The notes beneath the pieces were generated by a model. It was not told the origin of the DNA, ran no database searches, and worked only from the letters and a program-made list of their open reading frames with translations. A DNA stretch of 64,000 nt, from NCBI GenBank assembly GCA_964030475.1, contig CAXIPT010000003.1, positions 805,023-869,022 on the forward strand, given 5' to 3'. A program made the translations under genes and the position numbers. Source of the DNA: Tethya wilhelma. Lineage: Eukaryota > Porifera > Demospongiae > Tethyida > Tethyidae. This document shows, one piece after another, positions 42,525-54,228 of the stretch. Every line of letters begins with the position of its first letter. The first letter of the stretch is position 1.

Positions 42525-43736
42525 TTAATTAGATCTAGCTACTACAAGACACTTTCCAACTTTGTTGGTATGCTCAACAGTTACACCATTCTTGTCCTTA
42601 CTACCAATTTCGCAGCACCCTCTAGAGCCAGGCTCTTTTTCACAATGAATGCATTTTTCCTCATTATTGAAAAAACCAGGCCAAGGTGACTTCTCCATAA
42701 ACATGTATGGCAACCCTGCAGTAAGTATGTGAGCAACACCACCCACAACTTTGGTAATTTTGCTATGTTTTGGTATGAACTGAGAGTGACATTTAGTAAC
42801 TGTAGATATTTGACTCTGAGGCTCATCTTCACCGGCTGGGTTGACGCAATACTTACTTCCAGAAACAAAGACTAATTTTATAGCACATTTTGAACATACA
42901 CTTTCATTAATCTTTAACTCCGAGTGAGTTTTAGGTTTCTTTTCCAGCTGCAGAGCTTGTGTCAGCATATCTCGGATGTGCTGGCCAGTGTCACTACTGC
43001 GAATGCAAACAATTGGAGGAGATTCTTTTAATTCAATACCAGAGGCTAGTGTAACAGCTGTACGGAATGCTTCATTTGTTCGAGTTTTTGATTTTTCACT
43101 GAAAGGATTAATTCCAGGATTTTCTATGCATGATTGCTCCATATCTGCTGTAATTGTGGCAACAAGAACCATATGATCAAGTATTTTTGATCCAAAGTAA
43201 TAAAGCATAACATTAATTTCTTCTTGTTGGACTCCATCACTTTTCTCCAGTGGTCCTCGTACTGGCAAGAAATACAAAACACACCTGATCTTTAGATCTT
43301 TGTCCATTTGTATACGAACTAGGTTACGAACAAGTGCAAGATTCCTAGTGAAAACTGTACCACCTGAATTCCTTGCAGCTTCACTATCTGAAAAACCTGG
43401 AACATCGAGTACTCGAATTCCTTGTGAATCATTGGAGATCAGTTGACATTTTTTTGTAGTAGAATGCATGCTTCCTCCTTCTTTAAACTGCAGGGGGTGC
43501 GGGGCATGTGGTTGTATCTTTGTAGCCGTTTCACTTACCACGACAAAAGTATCTTCTTCACTTGATTTCAGCAAATTAGGTATACTGCTGTTGTGCTCCG
43601 CCATTGTATAACTATCACGATTGTTTTCATAAATTCCCAACAGTTTGTTTCCAGTAGTGCTCTTTCCCATACCTGTCTTACCAAGAAGAACGTAATCAAA
43701 ATAATCTTGTGCCAAGCTAGGTTCTTTTGTCGCCAT
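42525..43736 (-). CDS. AIG1/GIMAP-like GTPase C, antisense within the dehydrogenase locus
   Basis: A 403-residue intronless ORF: P-loop GKTGMGKS at 19-26, DVPGFSD at about 115, CVLYFLPVRGPLEKSDG block, MVLVATITAD at the G4 position, PPIVCIRSSDTG, CSKCAIKLVFVSG, a hydrophobic stretch KVVGGVAHILTAGLPYMFM and a C-terminal CIHCEKEPGSRGCC Cys motif. It resembles GTPase H at the window end more than the others (both have MEKSPWPGFFN/MEKSWPGFFN). Both C and H lie antisense where intron 4 of the dehydrogenase would be, so they descend from one nested gene. The ATG is preceded by a stop-rich AT sequence. Confidence 0.85.
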   Translation of the reverse strand: MATKEPSLAQDYFDYVLLGKTGMGKSTTGNKLLGIYENNRDSYTMAEHNSSIPNLLKSSEEDTFVVVSETATKIQPHAPHPLQFKEGGSMHSTTKKCQLISNDSQGIRVLDVPGFSDSEAARNSGGTVFTRNLALVRNLVRIQMDKDLKIRCVLYFLPVRGPLEKSDGVQQEEINVMLYYFGSKILDHMVLVATITADMEQSCIENPGINPFSEKSKTRTNEAFRTAVTLASGIELKESPPIVCIRSSDTGQHIRDMLTQALQLEKKPKTHSELKINESVCSKCAIKLVFVSGSKYCVNPAGEDEPQSQISTVTKCHSQFIPKHSKITKVVGGVAHILTAGLPYMFMEKSPWPGFFNNEEKCIHCEKEPGSRGCCEIGSKDKNGVTVEHTNKVGKCLVVARSN

Positions 43737-44252
43737 TTTGCAGAGTTTTCTGCTGCAGCTTAATAACTTGCACCATGCAACAATATCCCAAAATCACTGA
43801 ATGTTTGCTTTGTTGCATGCATATAATTATATAGGTGTGTACTGTGATTCAAAATATTTCTTTATTCACTGGTAACAATGTCATGAGGCATGCAATGAAT
43901 GTTAAGAATTTATCACCTGTTGCGATCAGGCCATGGCACTCCTATGTATGCACGATCAAAACATGTGATATCCATATAATACTTAATAATATTTATCAGT
44001 GCAATATCATATGTTTATACATGATAGATAAAGAGTACAAAAATTATTATGACATTATGCTCTATATCACTTTGCTGCAGGCGTGAATGTGCAAGTTAAC
44101 AATGACTTCATGTGTCTGCATGAGATCATGATTGTTTAAAAGTAATATTATTAATTATTTTTGTAATTACATTATGACATTGTACATATGCATGCATGGA
44201 CTTACAATACACAGTCGTAACTATAATTGTTAAATTTTGTTACAACCCCCCC
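43737..44252. other. Gene-free stretch
   Basis: 5' flank of GTPase C up to the assembly gap. AT-rich; an 83-codon ORF (43835-44086) shows no family features. Confidence 0.5.
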
Positions 44253-44295
44253 NNNNNNNNNNNNNNNNNNNNNNNNNNNNNNNNNNNNNNNNNNN
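44253..44295. other. Assembly gap (43 N)
   Basis: Flanked by a C run and an (AC)n repeat; borders the apparently inverted segment 44296-44765. Confidence 1.
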
Positions 44296-44763
44296 ACACA
44301 CACACACACACATCATTAATTCTACCCATGAATGCACATACTTAAGCTTGTACATACATTACCTCTTTCTTTCAAGTTTTCTGTCTTGCAGTTGATGGTG
44401 ACATCAGCTCCTACTAACTTGGCACTCTCCAACCGACCCTCCACTATATCAGCAGCTATACTACAGATACACACGTACACATACACAGTGTGAAAAAAGA
44501 GAGAGAAAAAAAGAAGTACTAATATTTTACTCTTGCTGAGTTGGGCAACTTGGTAACTTACATTTTTGTAGCACCCATGACCTTTGCAATGCCTATTGCT
44601 AAGAGACCAACTGGACCACACCCTTTGTGTGTGTGTTTATGTATATCAGGTCTTAAGACAGTTTTACTTTGGTTGCTAAAGACAAATAGTGTACCTTGGA
44701 TTAAGATGTTTTGGCCATCGATTGGTTCAATACCTTCCAGAGCCTGATGTGCAACACCGCAAG

Positions 44764-44765
<2 letters not shown>

Positions 44766-44806
<41 letters not shown>
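44766..44806. repeat. (TG)n microsatellite at an inversion breakpoint
   Basis: Separates minus-strand exon 5 from plus-strand exon 8 of the dehydrogenase. In copy Y an equivalent (GT)n lies between exons 7 and 8. Confidence 0.9.
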
Positions 44807-44936
44807 TCTCCAGTGATGGAAGAGACAGGTGGAGATGGTGTTGGAAGAGTATTTGAAGCAACTGGGGCAGCCCCTATGATCAACAACTCATTTACCATGC
44901 TCAGGTATACATTACATTACAAGTACATTAACGAGG

Positions 44937-45145
44937 CTACCATATAGCGGGAAATTTTCGTATGGTGGAAATTTTCGTATATTTCGTATGCAGTTGGAAT
45001 ATGCGAAAATTAAAACTTCAAAAAATTTAACTTCCGCATTTACTTTATACGAGCGTGCGCCGCATATACGAAATTTAAAACTACATAAATCTCTTGTGGC
45101 GCGTTTATATGAAATTTTGCACCAACGAAAATTTTCCGCTAGTTA
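44937..45145. mobile_element. MITE, CCGTATAGCG family (cgaaaatt variant)
   Basis: Begins taccatatagcgggaaattt and ends gaaaattttccgctagtt, with inner atacgaaat pairs; ends diverged. Confidence 0.65.
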
Positions 45146-45179
45146 AGGCAAGCTCAGAGTTCCTTAACTGAAATCGTCA

Positions 45180-45800
45180 CACATATTGATAATTAATGCT
45201 ATATCTTACAAACCGTAGCAAGTGTTACCATGGAAACATGCATAAAGATAACTATGTCTTCCCTCTACATATTGACTCAGTCGTCAAGGTCATGTGACCA
45301 GATAATTATGAATAATTAACAATTTTTGTAAATAATTGGGTTTACCGCTACCAAATACTGTTGCTATGGTGACCGAATTTTCAGACCATAAGCGTCTTTT
45401 AGTGAGGTATCTGAATTGGGGTGGAAACGTTGTCTCCGATATATGCACATAAAGAAATTAGCAAAAATGTTGCAAAATATGGGTGTGCATTATATAGAAA
45501 ATAGTGTTTTTGTGCTATATCTTTATGCGCATACATCGGGGACATCATTTCCACCCACTTTTGGATACTTTACTATTAAATGTTTTTGGTCCCAAATTTG
45601 GTTGCCATAGCAACAGTATTTGGTAGCGGTAAAATGAATTATTAATAATTTAGTAATCATAATTAAGTGGCAGATTATTTATAAACTATAGGTCACATGA
45701 CACTTTTAATTGTATTAATATGTAGATCAAAGATGAGATTATCATTTTATCAAGTTTCCATGGTAACATATGATTTCATTTAGAAGATACACCATATCAC
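45180..45800. mobile_element. Large imperfect palindrome (foldback)
   Basis: ccgctaccaaatactgttgc (45347) pairs with gcaacagtatttggtagcgg (45613); outer parts (ggtcatgtgacc; ttaccatggaaac) also pair, as do inner ggtggaaac and gtttccacc-like segments. Lies in dehydrogenase intron 8. Confidence 0.75.
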
Positions 45801-45828
45801 TTTTCTTAGATTTTACCTATTATTATTT

Positions 45829-46219
45829 ACAAGTAGTAAAAATTTCAAAAAAATAAATAGTGTAGGAATGGGCAGTGCGTTAAAAAGTATTGGAACAAGG
45901 CATGTCTCAATTTCGGCACATGACTACTTCATTTTATTTTTGATCCCTCATGCATATGGATCCTCAATGTCATAATCCAATGATGCAATAGTATCACAGC
46001 TTATTTTTGCATTGGTTCAAATTCCTACTAATCAGTTGACTATGCTGTGGAGTAAACTAAATTATTATAAAACAAACAGGTAACTTAAACTGTACTTCCA
46101 GCCAAGATCTAAAGTTGGGTATAAAAATGAAGTAGTCATGTGCCGTGCCTTGTTCCAATACTTTTTAACGCACTGCCCATTCCTACACTATTTATTTTTT
46201 TGAAATTTTTACTACTTGT
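45829..46219. mobile_element. Foldback MITE, family A (copy 4)
   Basis: Ends acaagtagtaaaaattt and aaatttttactacttgt; arms as in the other copies, right arm with a deletion. Confidence 0.85.
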
Positions 46220-47330
46220 TCATTCACTTTTTTCAACACTACAGTATGGAGACTATTAGAGACTGGTTAGTCCCTACAAAAAGCTTGAGTAGAGGCTACG
46301 TACATGTAATACTTTATGCTGGAAGAGGCTAATGCGCATGCGCTTAATAATGCCACGTGAATAATGACCTTTGAACTCTACCTACAAAGATGGCTGCATT
46401 GTAGTACATGAATTTATAGAGTGGGTGCAATTACGTAAAATGAGTCACTTCCGTATGGCAAAAATGTACAGAGCAATACGGAGAAACGAGCAGCTGTCAT
46501 TTACTTCCGTATGGCAAAAATAACTATTTCTAGTATCACTCAAAATACTTCCGGTTTTTGATGACGTTGATTGCACCCGCTCTATATACCAAGGGGTGGT
46601 CACGACCATACCCGCTGTACTAACACCCGCGACCGGGATCAAGATGCGATCAAGAGGTCAAAGCAGCAAAAATTGGCCCCATCAAGGGTCAAGAAAGCTC
46701 TACTGCTTGCTTTCGATCAACGGTCAAAGGCCATTAGCTGCAAATAACACGTTTTAGTGGGTCAAAGTTCAAATTTATCACGATCAAGGCCTTCCAAAGT
46801 AGTGAAATCAAGGGTCAAGGCCTAAAAATTGGACGGATCAAATTTTGATCCCGGTCGCGGGTGTTAGTACAGCGGGTATGGTCGTGACCACCCCTTGTAT
46901 ACTAAGTTTCAAAGCTTTCTAGTTTTTGTTTAGGCCTATTTATGATCAAAACGAGTATCAAGGAATGCAGTACCTATGAAAAGAACTTACTTTGTGCTGT
47001 CAAAGTTGGCTCAACACATTCTGGTTCTGTGGAAATGCTTTTCAAGTAAGTCAGTTAGGAAGTACGTACGTACGACAACGTAAGTAATTAAGTAAGTTAG
47101 ATGAACAAAAATGGCACTATGGTGGCTTCCCACTAGCGCTCTCTACGAGAGCTGTGGAAAGTTTTTGTGAGTCTTAGGCCTTGCATGCAGTTGGTAATCT
47201 GTCAGTAAGAGCCTCTGAGCAACTTTGAAGGTTTAATTTTGTTTGACTAGATTTTTATGGTGGCCAACATTTTGTATTGTGTCTATGGGACAGTCGACCC
47301 ATTCCTACTATACGTACTACCGTACGTATG
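46220..47330. repeat. Interspersed repeat R2 with nested insertions
   Basis: Inverted relative to 31262-31903. Interrupted at 46418-46905 by two nested elements, the second (46590-46897) having about 55-bp inverted ends (caaggggtggtcacgacc and complement) flanked by tatac on both sides. Confidence 0.75.
46590..46897. mobile_element. Foldback element nested in R2
   Basis: Ends caaggggtggtcacgaccat and its complement; inner part repeats gatcaa(g)-ggtcaa(g) phrases. Flanked by 5-bp tatac. Confidence 0.85.
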
Positions 47331-47918
47331 ATTACTTACTGAGCTTGCCTTAACTGTTCTGAGTAAATGGTATAATAAAAGCCCACCCCCTATGAATGCT
47401 ATATTGTAAACAATAAGCAAGTTTATGTACTTAAAACTTTTTCTAGAAAAGGTGGCAAGATAGCACTCATTGGATTGCCAAAAGTAAGCAAATTCTTTAC
47501 CGAATTTCTTATGAATATCAATCAGTCAATCCGCAATCATAACATGACTAGTACTGTACCTACATCCATGCATATGCATCAGTCCCCCCTCCATATTGAA
47601 GACCCTCTGCCCAATGTTGTCTTCAAGTCTCTCACTCTCAAGACATTCCACGGAAGAAGGATATTCAGAGACTGGGAACATTCAGAACAAATGCTACACC
47701 AAAACTTGTCAGTTTTGAACACCAACTAAGCTATGGAGTATCTGACTCTCACTATTCCTTCGAATTCAATACATGTTTATTCTCTTCCCTACAGAGTGAA
47801 CACTGTGCCTATTATTACACATGACTTCCCTCTCAGTCAGTTTGAAGAGGTATAGCTAGTACTATCAGTAGACTGACTATGTGTACTGTACATGTGCTAT
47901 GCATATTATTAATAATTA

Positions 47919-47921
<3 letters not shown>

Positions 47922-48003
<82 letters not shown>
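47922..48003. repeat. (AC)n microsatellite
   Basis: About 80 bp, ending just before the acceptor of dehydrogenase exon 12. Confidence 0.95.
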
Positions 48004-48005
<2 letters not shown>

Positions 48006-48407
48006 CAGGCCTATAGGGTTCTAATGCAGGGAGAAGGCTGTAAAGTTCTCATAACACCTCGAAAATAGATGCTAACATGACCTTGAAGTGCTGCATGAAG
48101 TGTTGAAGTGTAAATTAATTCGTACTCTTTTCGTTTGCATGCACATGCGCAACACATGATCGACGAGTGCAATAACACCATAAAAATTAATCATTACTAT
48201 TATTATTCATTACAATCTTAGACAGATAATCTTTCTGGCAAATGATTATTTTTAACCTTAGCAGACATGCGCATTTAGTATGCATTATGAGACTAATCCA
48301 TTTATAGGCACTTTGGGAGCAAGGTCTGAGGTCAATTTCTGATATCGATCTCGGTAGAAACATTTCCAATTTTATTAAAAAATTAATTTGAATATCTTCG
48401 CCGAATT

Positions 48408-49706
48408 ATGGCTGCAAAGGCAGAATCTGATGCAAATCATGATAAGGTCGAGTATACTGACTACGTTCTCCTTGGCAAGACTGGGATGGGAAAGAGTACA
48501 ACTGGCAACAAATTATTAGGTGTTTATGACAACAATAACACCTACAAATTAACTGTTCATAGGAGCAAAATTCCTGGTCTCTTAAAACCAGCAGAAAGCT
48601 CGAGTTATGCAGTCCAATTCCGAAGCCGGGTGTCATCAGTAGTGTCAAGCATGTCGTTACAAGAGTCTCAAGTTGATTTGTACGGTGACAAAGCTATGTT
48701 TAAAGTAGGACAACTTGGAGATGTGGAGTCCACCACTGACACATGCCAGCTGATTTCCAATGACAAGCTCAAGATTCGAGTACTAGATATACCAGGATTT
48801 GCAGATACTGGACATGCTGGGTCAGGCAATGTCTACTCTAACAATCTAGCCCTTATACGTCAGCTTGTACGCATACAAATGGAAAAAAATTTGAAGATTT
48901 GGGGTCTTTTATACTTTTTGCCAGAAAGAGGAGTAATGGAGAAAGCGACTGGTGTCTTACAAGAGGAAATAGATGTATTACATCATTTTTTTGGAATGGA
49001 AGTGTTTCAGCACATGGTCGTAGTTGCCACTAATCCTCCAGCACGCCGTCAACGGAAGAGCCCACCAATTGGTAAAGAAGATATTGAAGATATTAAAATG
49101 GTGTTTACAACAGCTGTTGAGAAGGTTGTCGGCGATGACTTTTGTAAATTTGAATGTCCACCTGTTATTTACATTGACCAGGATGATAGTGGTACCTGTA
49201 TTCAAGACTCGATATTCAAAGTAGTAAAAAATAAATTTGACAAACGTTTAGAGCTTGAAATTAGGGGTGATGTGTGCTCAAAATGTGGCATGATGATGAT
49301 GTTCTATGCTGAGGGTAAGAAGGAACGTGTTTCTGTTTTTGAGTCAAAGGAAAAACAACGTATTAACTATTGTCAATCCAAGTGCCATCCCTTTTTTATC
49401 CCCAGACATCTTAAACTTACAAAAATCATTGGAGGTACCCTATATCTCCTTGCAAAAGCAGCACAAGCTTTCATTGGTGCAGCAGAACCTGCACTGTCAT
49501 CTTTCTTCCTTTTTGGTGAAGAGTGCATTAACTGTGGAGGAAAGCCTGGAGATCCAGGTTGCCTTTGTGTATCACAAAAGCATGAATTTATTATCAAACA
49601 CAACGGAAATAAGAAAGTTGAGTGGTTCGTAGATCATTCTAGTGAGCTTAACTTGGAAAAGGAAGTCATTGATTCAGAAGAAGTGCCCATGAATGCACAA
49701 GAATAA
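48408..49706 (+). CDS. AIG1/GIMAP-like GTPase D
   Basis: A 432-residue intronless ORF. P-loop GKTGMGKS at 23-30, STTDTCQLISND switch-I region (about 110), DIPGFAD at about 128, LLYFLPERGVMEKATG block, MVVVATNPPARRQ at the G4 place, PPVIYIDQDDSG, CSKCGMMMMFYAEG, a hydrophobic stretch TKIIGGTLYLLAKAAQAFIG and CINCGGKPGDPGCLC near the C-terminus. Closest in layout to GTPase A. It begins 340 bp after the stop of dehydrogenase copy 1, same strand. Confidence 0.85.
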   Translation: MAAKAESDANHDKVEYTDYVLLGKTGMGKSTTGNKLLGVYDNNNTYKLTVHRSKIPGLLKPAESSSYAVQFRSRVSSVVSSMSLQESQVDLYGDKAMFKVGQLGDVESTTDTCQLISNDKLKIRVLDIPGFADTGHAGSGNVYSNNLALIRQLVRIQMEKNLKIWGLLYFLPERGVMEKATGVLQEEIDVLHHFFGMEVFQHMVVVATNPPARRQRKSPPIGKEDIEDIKMVFTTAVEKVVGDDFCKFECPPVIYIDQDDSGTCIQDSIFKVVKNKFDKRLELEIRGDVCSKCGMMMMFYAEGKKERVSVFESKEKQRINYCQSKCHPFFIPRHLKLTKIIGGTLYLLAKAAQAFIGAAEPALSSFFLFGEECINCGGKPGDPGCLCVSQKHEFIIKHNGNKKVEWFVDHSSELNLEKEVIDSEEVPMNAQE

Positions 49707-50435
49707 TTATTAAACCTTTTTTTTTAAAATTATTATTAGTATATTAATTTTGAATATGTATACGTGTTATAGTCTTGCTTGTAGCTATACTTTTTCCCCC
49801 TTACTTATAGTGTTAATTTTATCAAAGTATAAATAATGTTGAATTTTCCATATAATACAAACATCTCAACTAAATATTAAATCTTATCATATACGTACGG
49901 TGTCCTTGTGTGGGATGTCCCCCCGGACATTATTCACTAGTGAATTTTGTCCCCCCCCCCCTTCCAAATAATGCCAAATGATGTGAATGATGGGCAAAAA
50001 GTGTTTTTCAAGGGGGACTAGTGAATTTTGTCCCCCCCCCCTCCTAAACTCTTCTACACAAACCGCAAGGCCTGGAAGGCCAAATTACCTGTAGTGTGTA
50101 TAGGCTAAGCTTCAGTACTACCTGCCTTGCCTCACAGTTTAATATGCTCTTTGCTGACTGTAGCCTAAAATTAATATTGATTATCTATGTTTAAAGACAG
50201 GGTGTAGGCTGCACAAATAAGCATTATATTGTGAACACTGATGGTGCACAATTATAATTATCAGTCACTGCAAGCATGACTTACAAAGTTAGGCTAGCTT
50301 ATGGTAGCTGCATATATTATACTGATCTAAGTTGATGAAGTTGCCCAACTCAGCAAGAATAATTATAAAATATCAGTACTTCCTTTTTCTTTCTTTTTTC
50401 CTGCTGTGTATATATGTGTACGTATGTATCCGTAG
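49707..50435. other. Gene-free stretch
   Basis: Includes a short direct repeat of gtgaattttgtcccccccccc (shown in part) at 49932 and 50020. From 50338 the sequence matches intron 6 of the dehydrogenase, marking the left edge of duplicated copy Y. Confidence 0.5.
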
Positions 50436-50587
50436 TATAGCTGCTGATATAGTGGAGGGTCTGTTGGAGAGTGCAAGTTAGTAGGAGCTGATGTCACCAT
50501 CAACTGCAAGACAGAAAACTTGAAAGAAAGAGGTAATGTATGTACAAGCTTAAGTATGTGCATTGATGAATACAATTTTATGAATGA

Positions 50588-50625
<38 letters not shown>

Positions 50626-51414
50626 TCCAGTGATGGAAGAGACAGGTGGAGATGGTGTTGGGAGACTGTTTGAAGCAACCGGGGCAGCCCCTATGATCAA
50701 CAACTCATTTACCATGCTCAGGTACATGATACTATTGCCTCATGCATTAACTCCCAGGCTATATAGCTGTTCCCCTATGAATGCTACACTCTAAACAAAC
50801 TTACATACTTATTTCTATGAAACTTTTTCCAGAAAAGGTGGCAAGATAGCACTCATTGGATTGCCAAAAGTAAGCAAAATCACCACCATTTACATACCAA
50901 AGTTGAAATGGATTATCATGTAATCACTAAAGTAATATCAATTGATCCACAATCATAACATGTATGTATACCCATTTCATGCAGTCCCCACTCCATATTG
51001 AAGACCCTCTGCCCAATGTTGTCTTCAAGTCTCTTACTCTCAAGACATTCCACGGACGAAGGATCTTCAGAGACTGGGAGCAGTCGGAGCAAATGCTACA
51101 CGAAAACTTGTAAGTCACAAATTTTAAAGTTGAACACAAAACAAACTATTATTTGTATCTGATTCTCATTACATGTTTATTCTCTTCCCTACAGAGTGAA
51201 CACTGTGCCCATTATTACACATGACTTCCCTCTCAGTCAGTTTGAAGAGGTACAGTATTAAGCTATATCAGTTACCATGGCTAAAGATATGCATGCTGAA
51301 TTTAAGTATCCATTCATGCATGTAAACACATGCATGGTATTATAATGCATACAGGCCTATAGGGTTTTAATGCAAGGTGAAGGCTGTAAAGTTCTTGTGA
51401 CACCAGGAAAATAA
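50436..51414 (+). pseudogene. Tdh-type MDR dehydrogenase, exons 7-12, copy Y
   Basis: Exons 50436-50532, 50631-50721, 50833-50869, 50985-51109, 51195-51249, 51355-51414 with intact splice sites; the end reads GCKVLVTPGK stop. Exon 7 lacks one base against copy 1 (gagagtgc-aagtt), so its frame shifts to a stop. Exons 1-6 are absent; the duplicate starts inside intron 6. The later exons remain open, so the loss is recent or the missing base is a sequencing error. Confidence 0.85.
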
Positions 51415-51620
51415 CAATGAACTCAGAATATGGAGCTAATTTATGTACTGATTTACTATTTAGGTGGGTTTTTGTATATAAACAGATTCACATGCATACA
51501 TCGGATCAACCTGGCTTTCTAGATACGTACTGTAATAATACAAAATTATAATTATGCCTTGTGTAAATGTTATTTCAAATCCTACATAGTAATATATTAT
51601 ACACTGTATAAAGCTATATA

Positions 51621-52333
51621 CAGTGCTTGCAGTCTATAGAGTAGAATTCCCCATTTTGAGGTTATGTGAGTATAATTCCCAAACAAAGCATCTTCAATTA
51701 ATTTTTTTTGGATCATCATTAATATGGATCATTACTCTATAACAAGACTCAATATGTTGTCATGGCAACCTTTAGGTGCAGAGATATGGCTTCTGATATA
51801 AAGCTTTTTTGGGAAATATGTTAGGGAAGAAAATTACAAACTGTTTACGGCTAAGGTCTACAACTTTACCTGAGCTTTGGTTACCAGTTTGTCCATCTTG
51901 GGTAGGATTTTGGTTGGCTAAAAGCAAACACATCGCTTTCAATGAGCATTTTTTCAACTTTTTGACACCATTTTCGGTTAGCGAAGAAACTCAAGAAATA
52001 CTAACAGCTAAGATCTGAAACTTGCATGACAAGTTCATCATTAAATGCATTAGCTTTAACTACCATCAGCTTCTTTTGAACCCCTACACTAATAGTAATA
52101 TCTGGGATAGAACTACAAAATTCCCAAAAAATGTCAAATCTGATTTTGACCACACTCTAAAAATTGGAGGTGCAAAATGTTTGGCAGTCCTGAGCCACAT
52201 TAGAGTGTACCTATACCCATAACTAGGCTTATCCATTCAAAAAAATGCTTAATATTCACCCTAAAGTTAGATTTGACAAAGTTGTTACTTGTAGGCAAAA
52301 ACATAAATTCTACTCTCTAGACTGCAAGCACTG
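51621..52333. mobile_element. TIR element, about 0.7 kb
   Basis: Ends cagtgcttgcagtctatag and complement of ctctagactgcaagcactg pair over about 28 bp with one mismatch, flanked by TA. Interior ORFs are short and unrecognised. Confidence 0.75.
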
Positions 52334-52376
52334 TATAACTCGATCAGTATACACATTTACAAACGTATATATAATA

Positions 52377-52823
52377 ACAAGTATAGTAAAAATTTCATAA
52401 AAAAGAGCAGTGTAGGAATGGGCAGTGCTGTAAAAAGTAAGGAAACAAGGCATGCATGTCGCAATTTCGGCACATGACTACTTCATTTTCATTTTAACTT
52501 CCTCATGCATTCTGTCATATAATATTAATAATTATGATTCAAACAATGCTGTACAAAGTGTACATACGGTTGATATAATAATAGTTTGAAGTCATAGATT
52601 ATGCACGCCAATCAGTACGTTGGCTATAAGGTGGCATGCAACCTAGGCAATGTTATTTTAGTTTAATTAACTCTCGAAACCCTTGGTTTAGATTGCAATA
52701 CTTGGGCTTTAAAATGAAGTAGTCATGTGCCGAAATTGCGACATGCATGCCTTGTTTCCTTACTTTTTACAGCACTGCCCATTCCTACACTGCTCTTTTT
52801 TATGAAATTTTTACTATACTTGT
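52377..52823. mobile_element. Foldback MITE, family A (copy 5)
   Basis: Ends acaagtatagtaaaaattt and its complement. Followed directly by an R2 fragment (52824-52908). Confidence 0.85.
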
Positions 52824-52908
52824 TCATTCACTTTTTTAAACAGTGAGGTCTGGAGGCTATCAGAGACTGGTTAGTCTCTACAAAAAACTTGAGTATAGTA
52901 GCAGTAAG

Positions 52909-52909
52909 N
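52909..52909. other. Single N: probable contig join
   Basis: Left side is R2 repeat sequence; right side starts in the middle of a GTPase P-loop codon. Confidence 0.7.
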
Positions 52910-54228
52910 GTACAACTGGTAACAAATTGCTGGGATTTGATGAAAACAACGATCGTGGAAGCTACAAATTTATGCAGCATGCTAGTAGAATACCTGGGCT
53001 CTTGAAAATTAAACATGCACTGGATCAAGGCCGTAGTGCCATTAATTCCTTGAGGAATGCTCGACAGCAAGCTACGTCAGTTGCAGGTACAGATCTAGAT
53101 CTAGATAATCCCAGGAAGGAGATTGTTGTTGAGCCTTTTGAAGAAAGTGTTCAAGGAAATAAGGATTCCACTACAGAGATTTGTGAACTAAAATCAAATG
53201 AAACATTAAAGATTCGAGTACTTGATGTACCAGGGTTTGCAGATAGCAAGCAGAAAAAAGGTGCTGCTTCTCGAGGCGAATTAGGCACTGGTAGTAGTGT
53301 CTACAAGAACAACCTTGCCCTCATACGCCAGCTTGTGCACATACAAATTGACAAAGATTTGAAGATAAAATACATCCTTTACTTTTTGCCAGAAAGAGGA
53401 GTTCCAGAGAAAGCTTCTGGTTATCTCCAGGAAGAAATAGAAGTCATGTACTACTTTTTTGGAATGAAAGTGTTCAAGCATATGGTTATAATTGGTACTC
53501 TTTCTTCACTACCATGGGTTCAACATGCTAGCAATCCATTTGAACAAGAAGCTGCTGTTGATTATTTGAAAGGTGTATTTCTAACAGCTGTTAAGACAGT
53601 TGTAGGTGATAATTTCACTAAAGATTTTGAGTGTCCTCCTATTGTCTACATTGACATAAAGGATAACGGTGTAGAAATACGGAAAAAGCTAGATCAAGCA
53701 AGACCAGATAAACAGGATCATATGCAATTCGAGATAAGAAATAATGTTTGCTCAAAATGTGCTAGTAAACTTATCTATATTGAGGGAAGCAATGAATGTG
53801 TTTCAGTTTGGGAGTCGAGTGAAGGAATACAAACAAGCACAGACAAATCTACCTGTCACCCTGAGTTTACTCCTAAATATTCCATAATTAAAAAAATGGT
53901 GACAAATCGGCGTAAAAGTAAAGCAGCTACTCCAATCACAACATTTTTCGCAATTCCAGTCCAGGTGCAACGGGCACCACTACTCGACCTACTGATACCT
54001 AGTCAAATCTCGTTTGTATTAGACATTCAAGAATACATTGCTGCAAAAGTGGTCAAAAAGATTTTTGAAGAAGAGTGTATTAATTGTAGAGGGAAACCAG
54101 GATCACCAGGCTGCCTCCCTGTCCGACAAGCACACAAGTTTACATACAAAGACAAACAAGAATTCCAAGTGTATGTAGATCATAGCAGTAATGTAGCAAA
54201 GTTTGAATTCAAAGCCATTGAAGATTAG
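52910..54228 (+). CDS. AIG1/GIMAP-like GTPase E (5' end missing)
   Basis: Coding from TTGNKLLGFDEN onward, about 438 residues to the stop. The LLGKTGMGKS part of the P-loop that begins every other copy is replaced by repeat sequence and an N; an ORF starting at 52843 reads through R2 and is not a true N-terminus. The rest is intact: TTEICELKSNE, DVPGFAD, YILYFLPERGVPEKASG, PIVYIDIKDNG, CSKCASKLIYIEG, a long hydrophobic region and CINCRGKPGSPGCL, then YKDKQEFQVYVDHS. It has a longer insert before the last Cys motif than A or D. Either 5'-truncated or mis-joined. Pseudogene B is its nearest relative. Confidence 0.75.

Larger units (their letters stand above)
44363..48068 (+). pseudogene. Tdh-type MDR dehydrogenase, 3' exons 5-12, copy 1 (exons 5-7 inverted)
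   Basis: Plus-strand exons 8-12: 44814-44904, 47447-47483, 47583-47707, 47795-47849, 48009-48068 (ends GCKVLITPRK stop). Exons 5-7 are on the minus strand: 44695-44763 (PCGVAHQALEGIEPIDGQN), 44562-44622 (GCGPVGLLAIGIAKVMGAT; the Rossmann G-x-G-x-x-G), 44363-44460 (IIAADIVEGRLESAKLVGAD, INCKTENLKER). Phases join perfectly if 44296-44765 is flipped, giving an unbroken frame. PIITHDFPLSQFEEAYRVL and KGGKIALIGLPK match bacterial-type threonine dehydrogenase. With disrupted 5' exons at 38.2-40.7 kb this copy is probably non-functional. Confidence 0.75.

Noticed and set aside
52843..52908. N-terminus of GTPase E as called by the ORF
   Set aside because: These codons are R2 repeat sequence seen also at 46226-46310.
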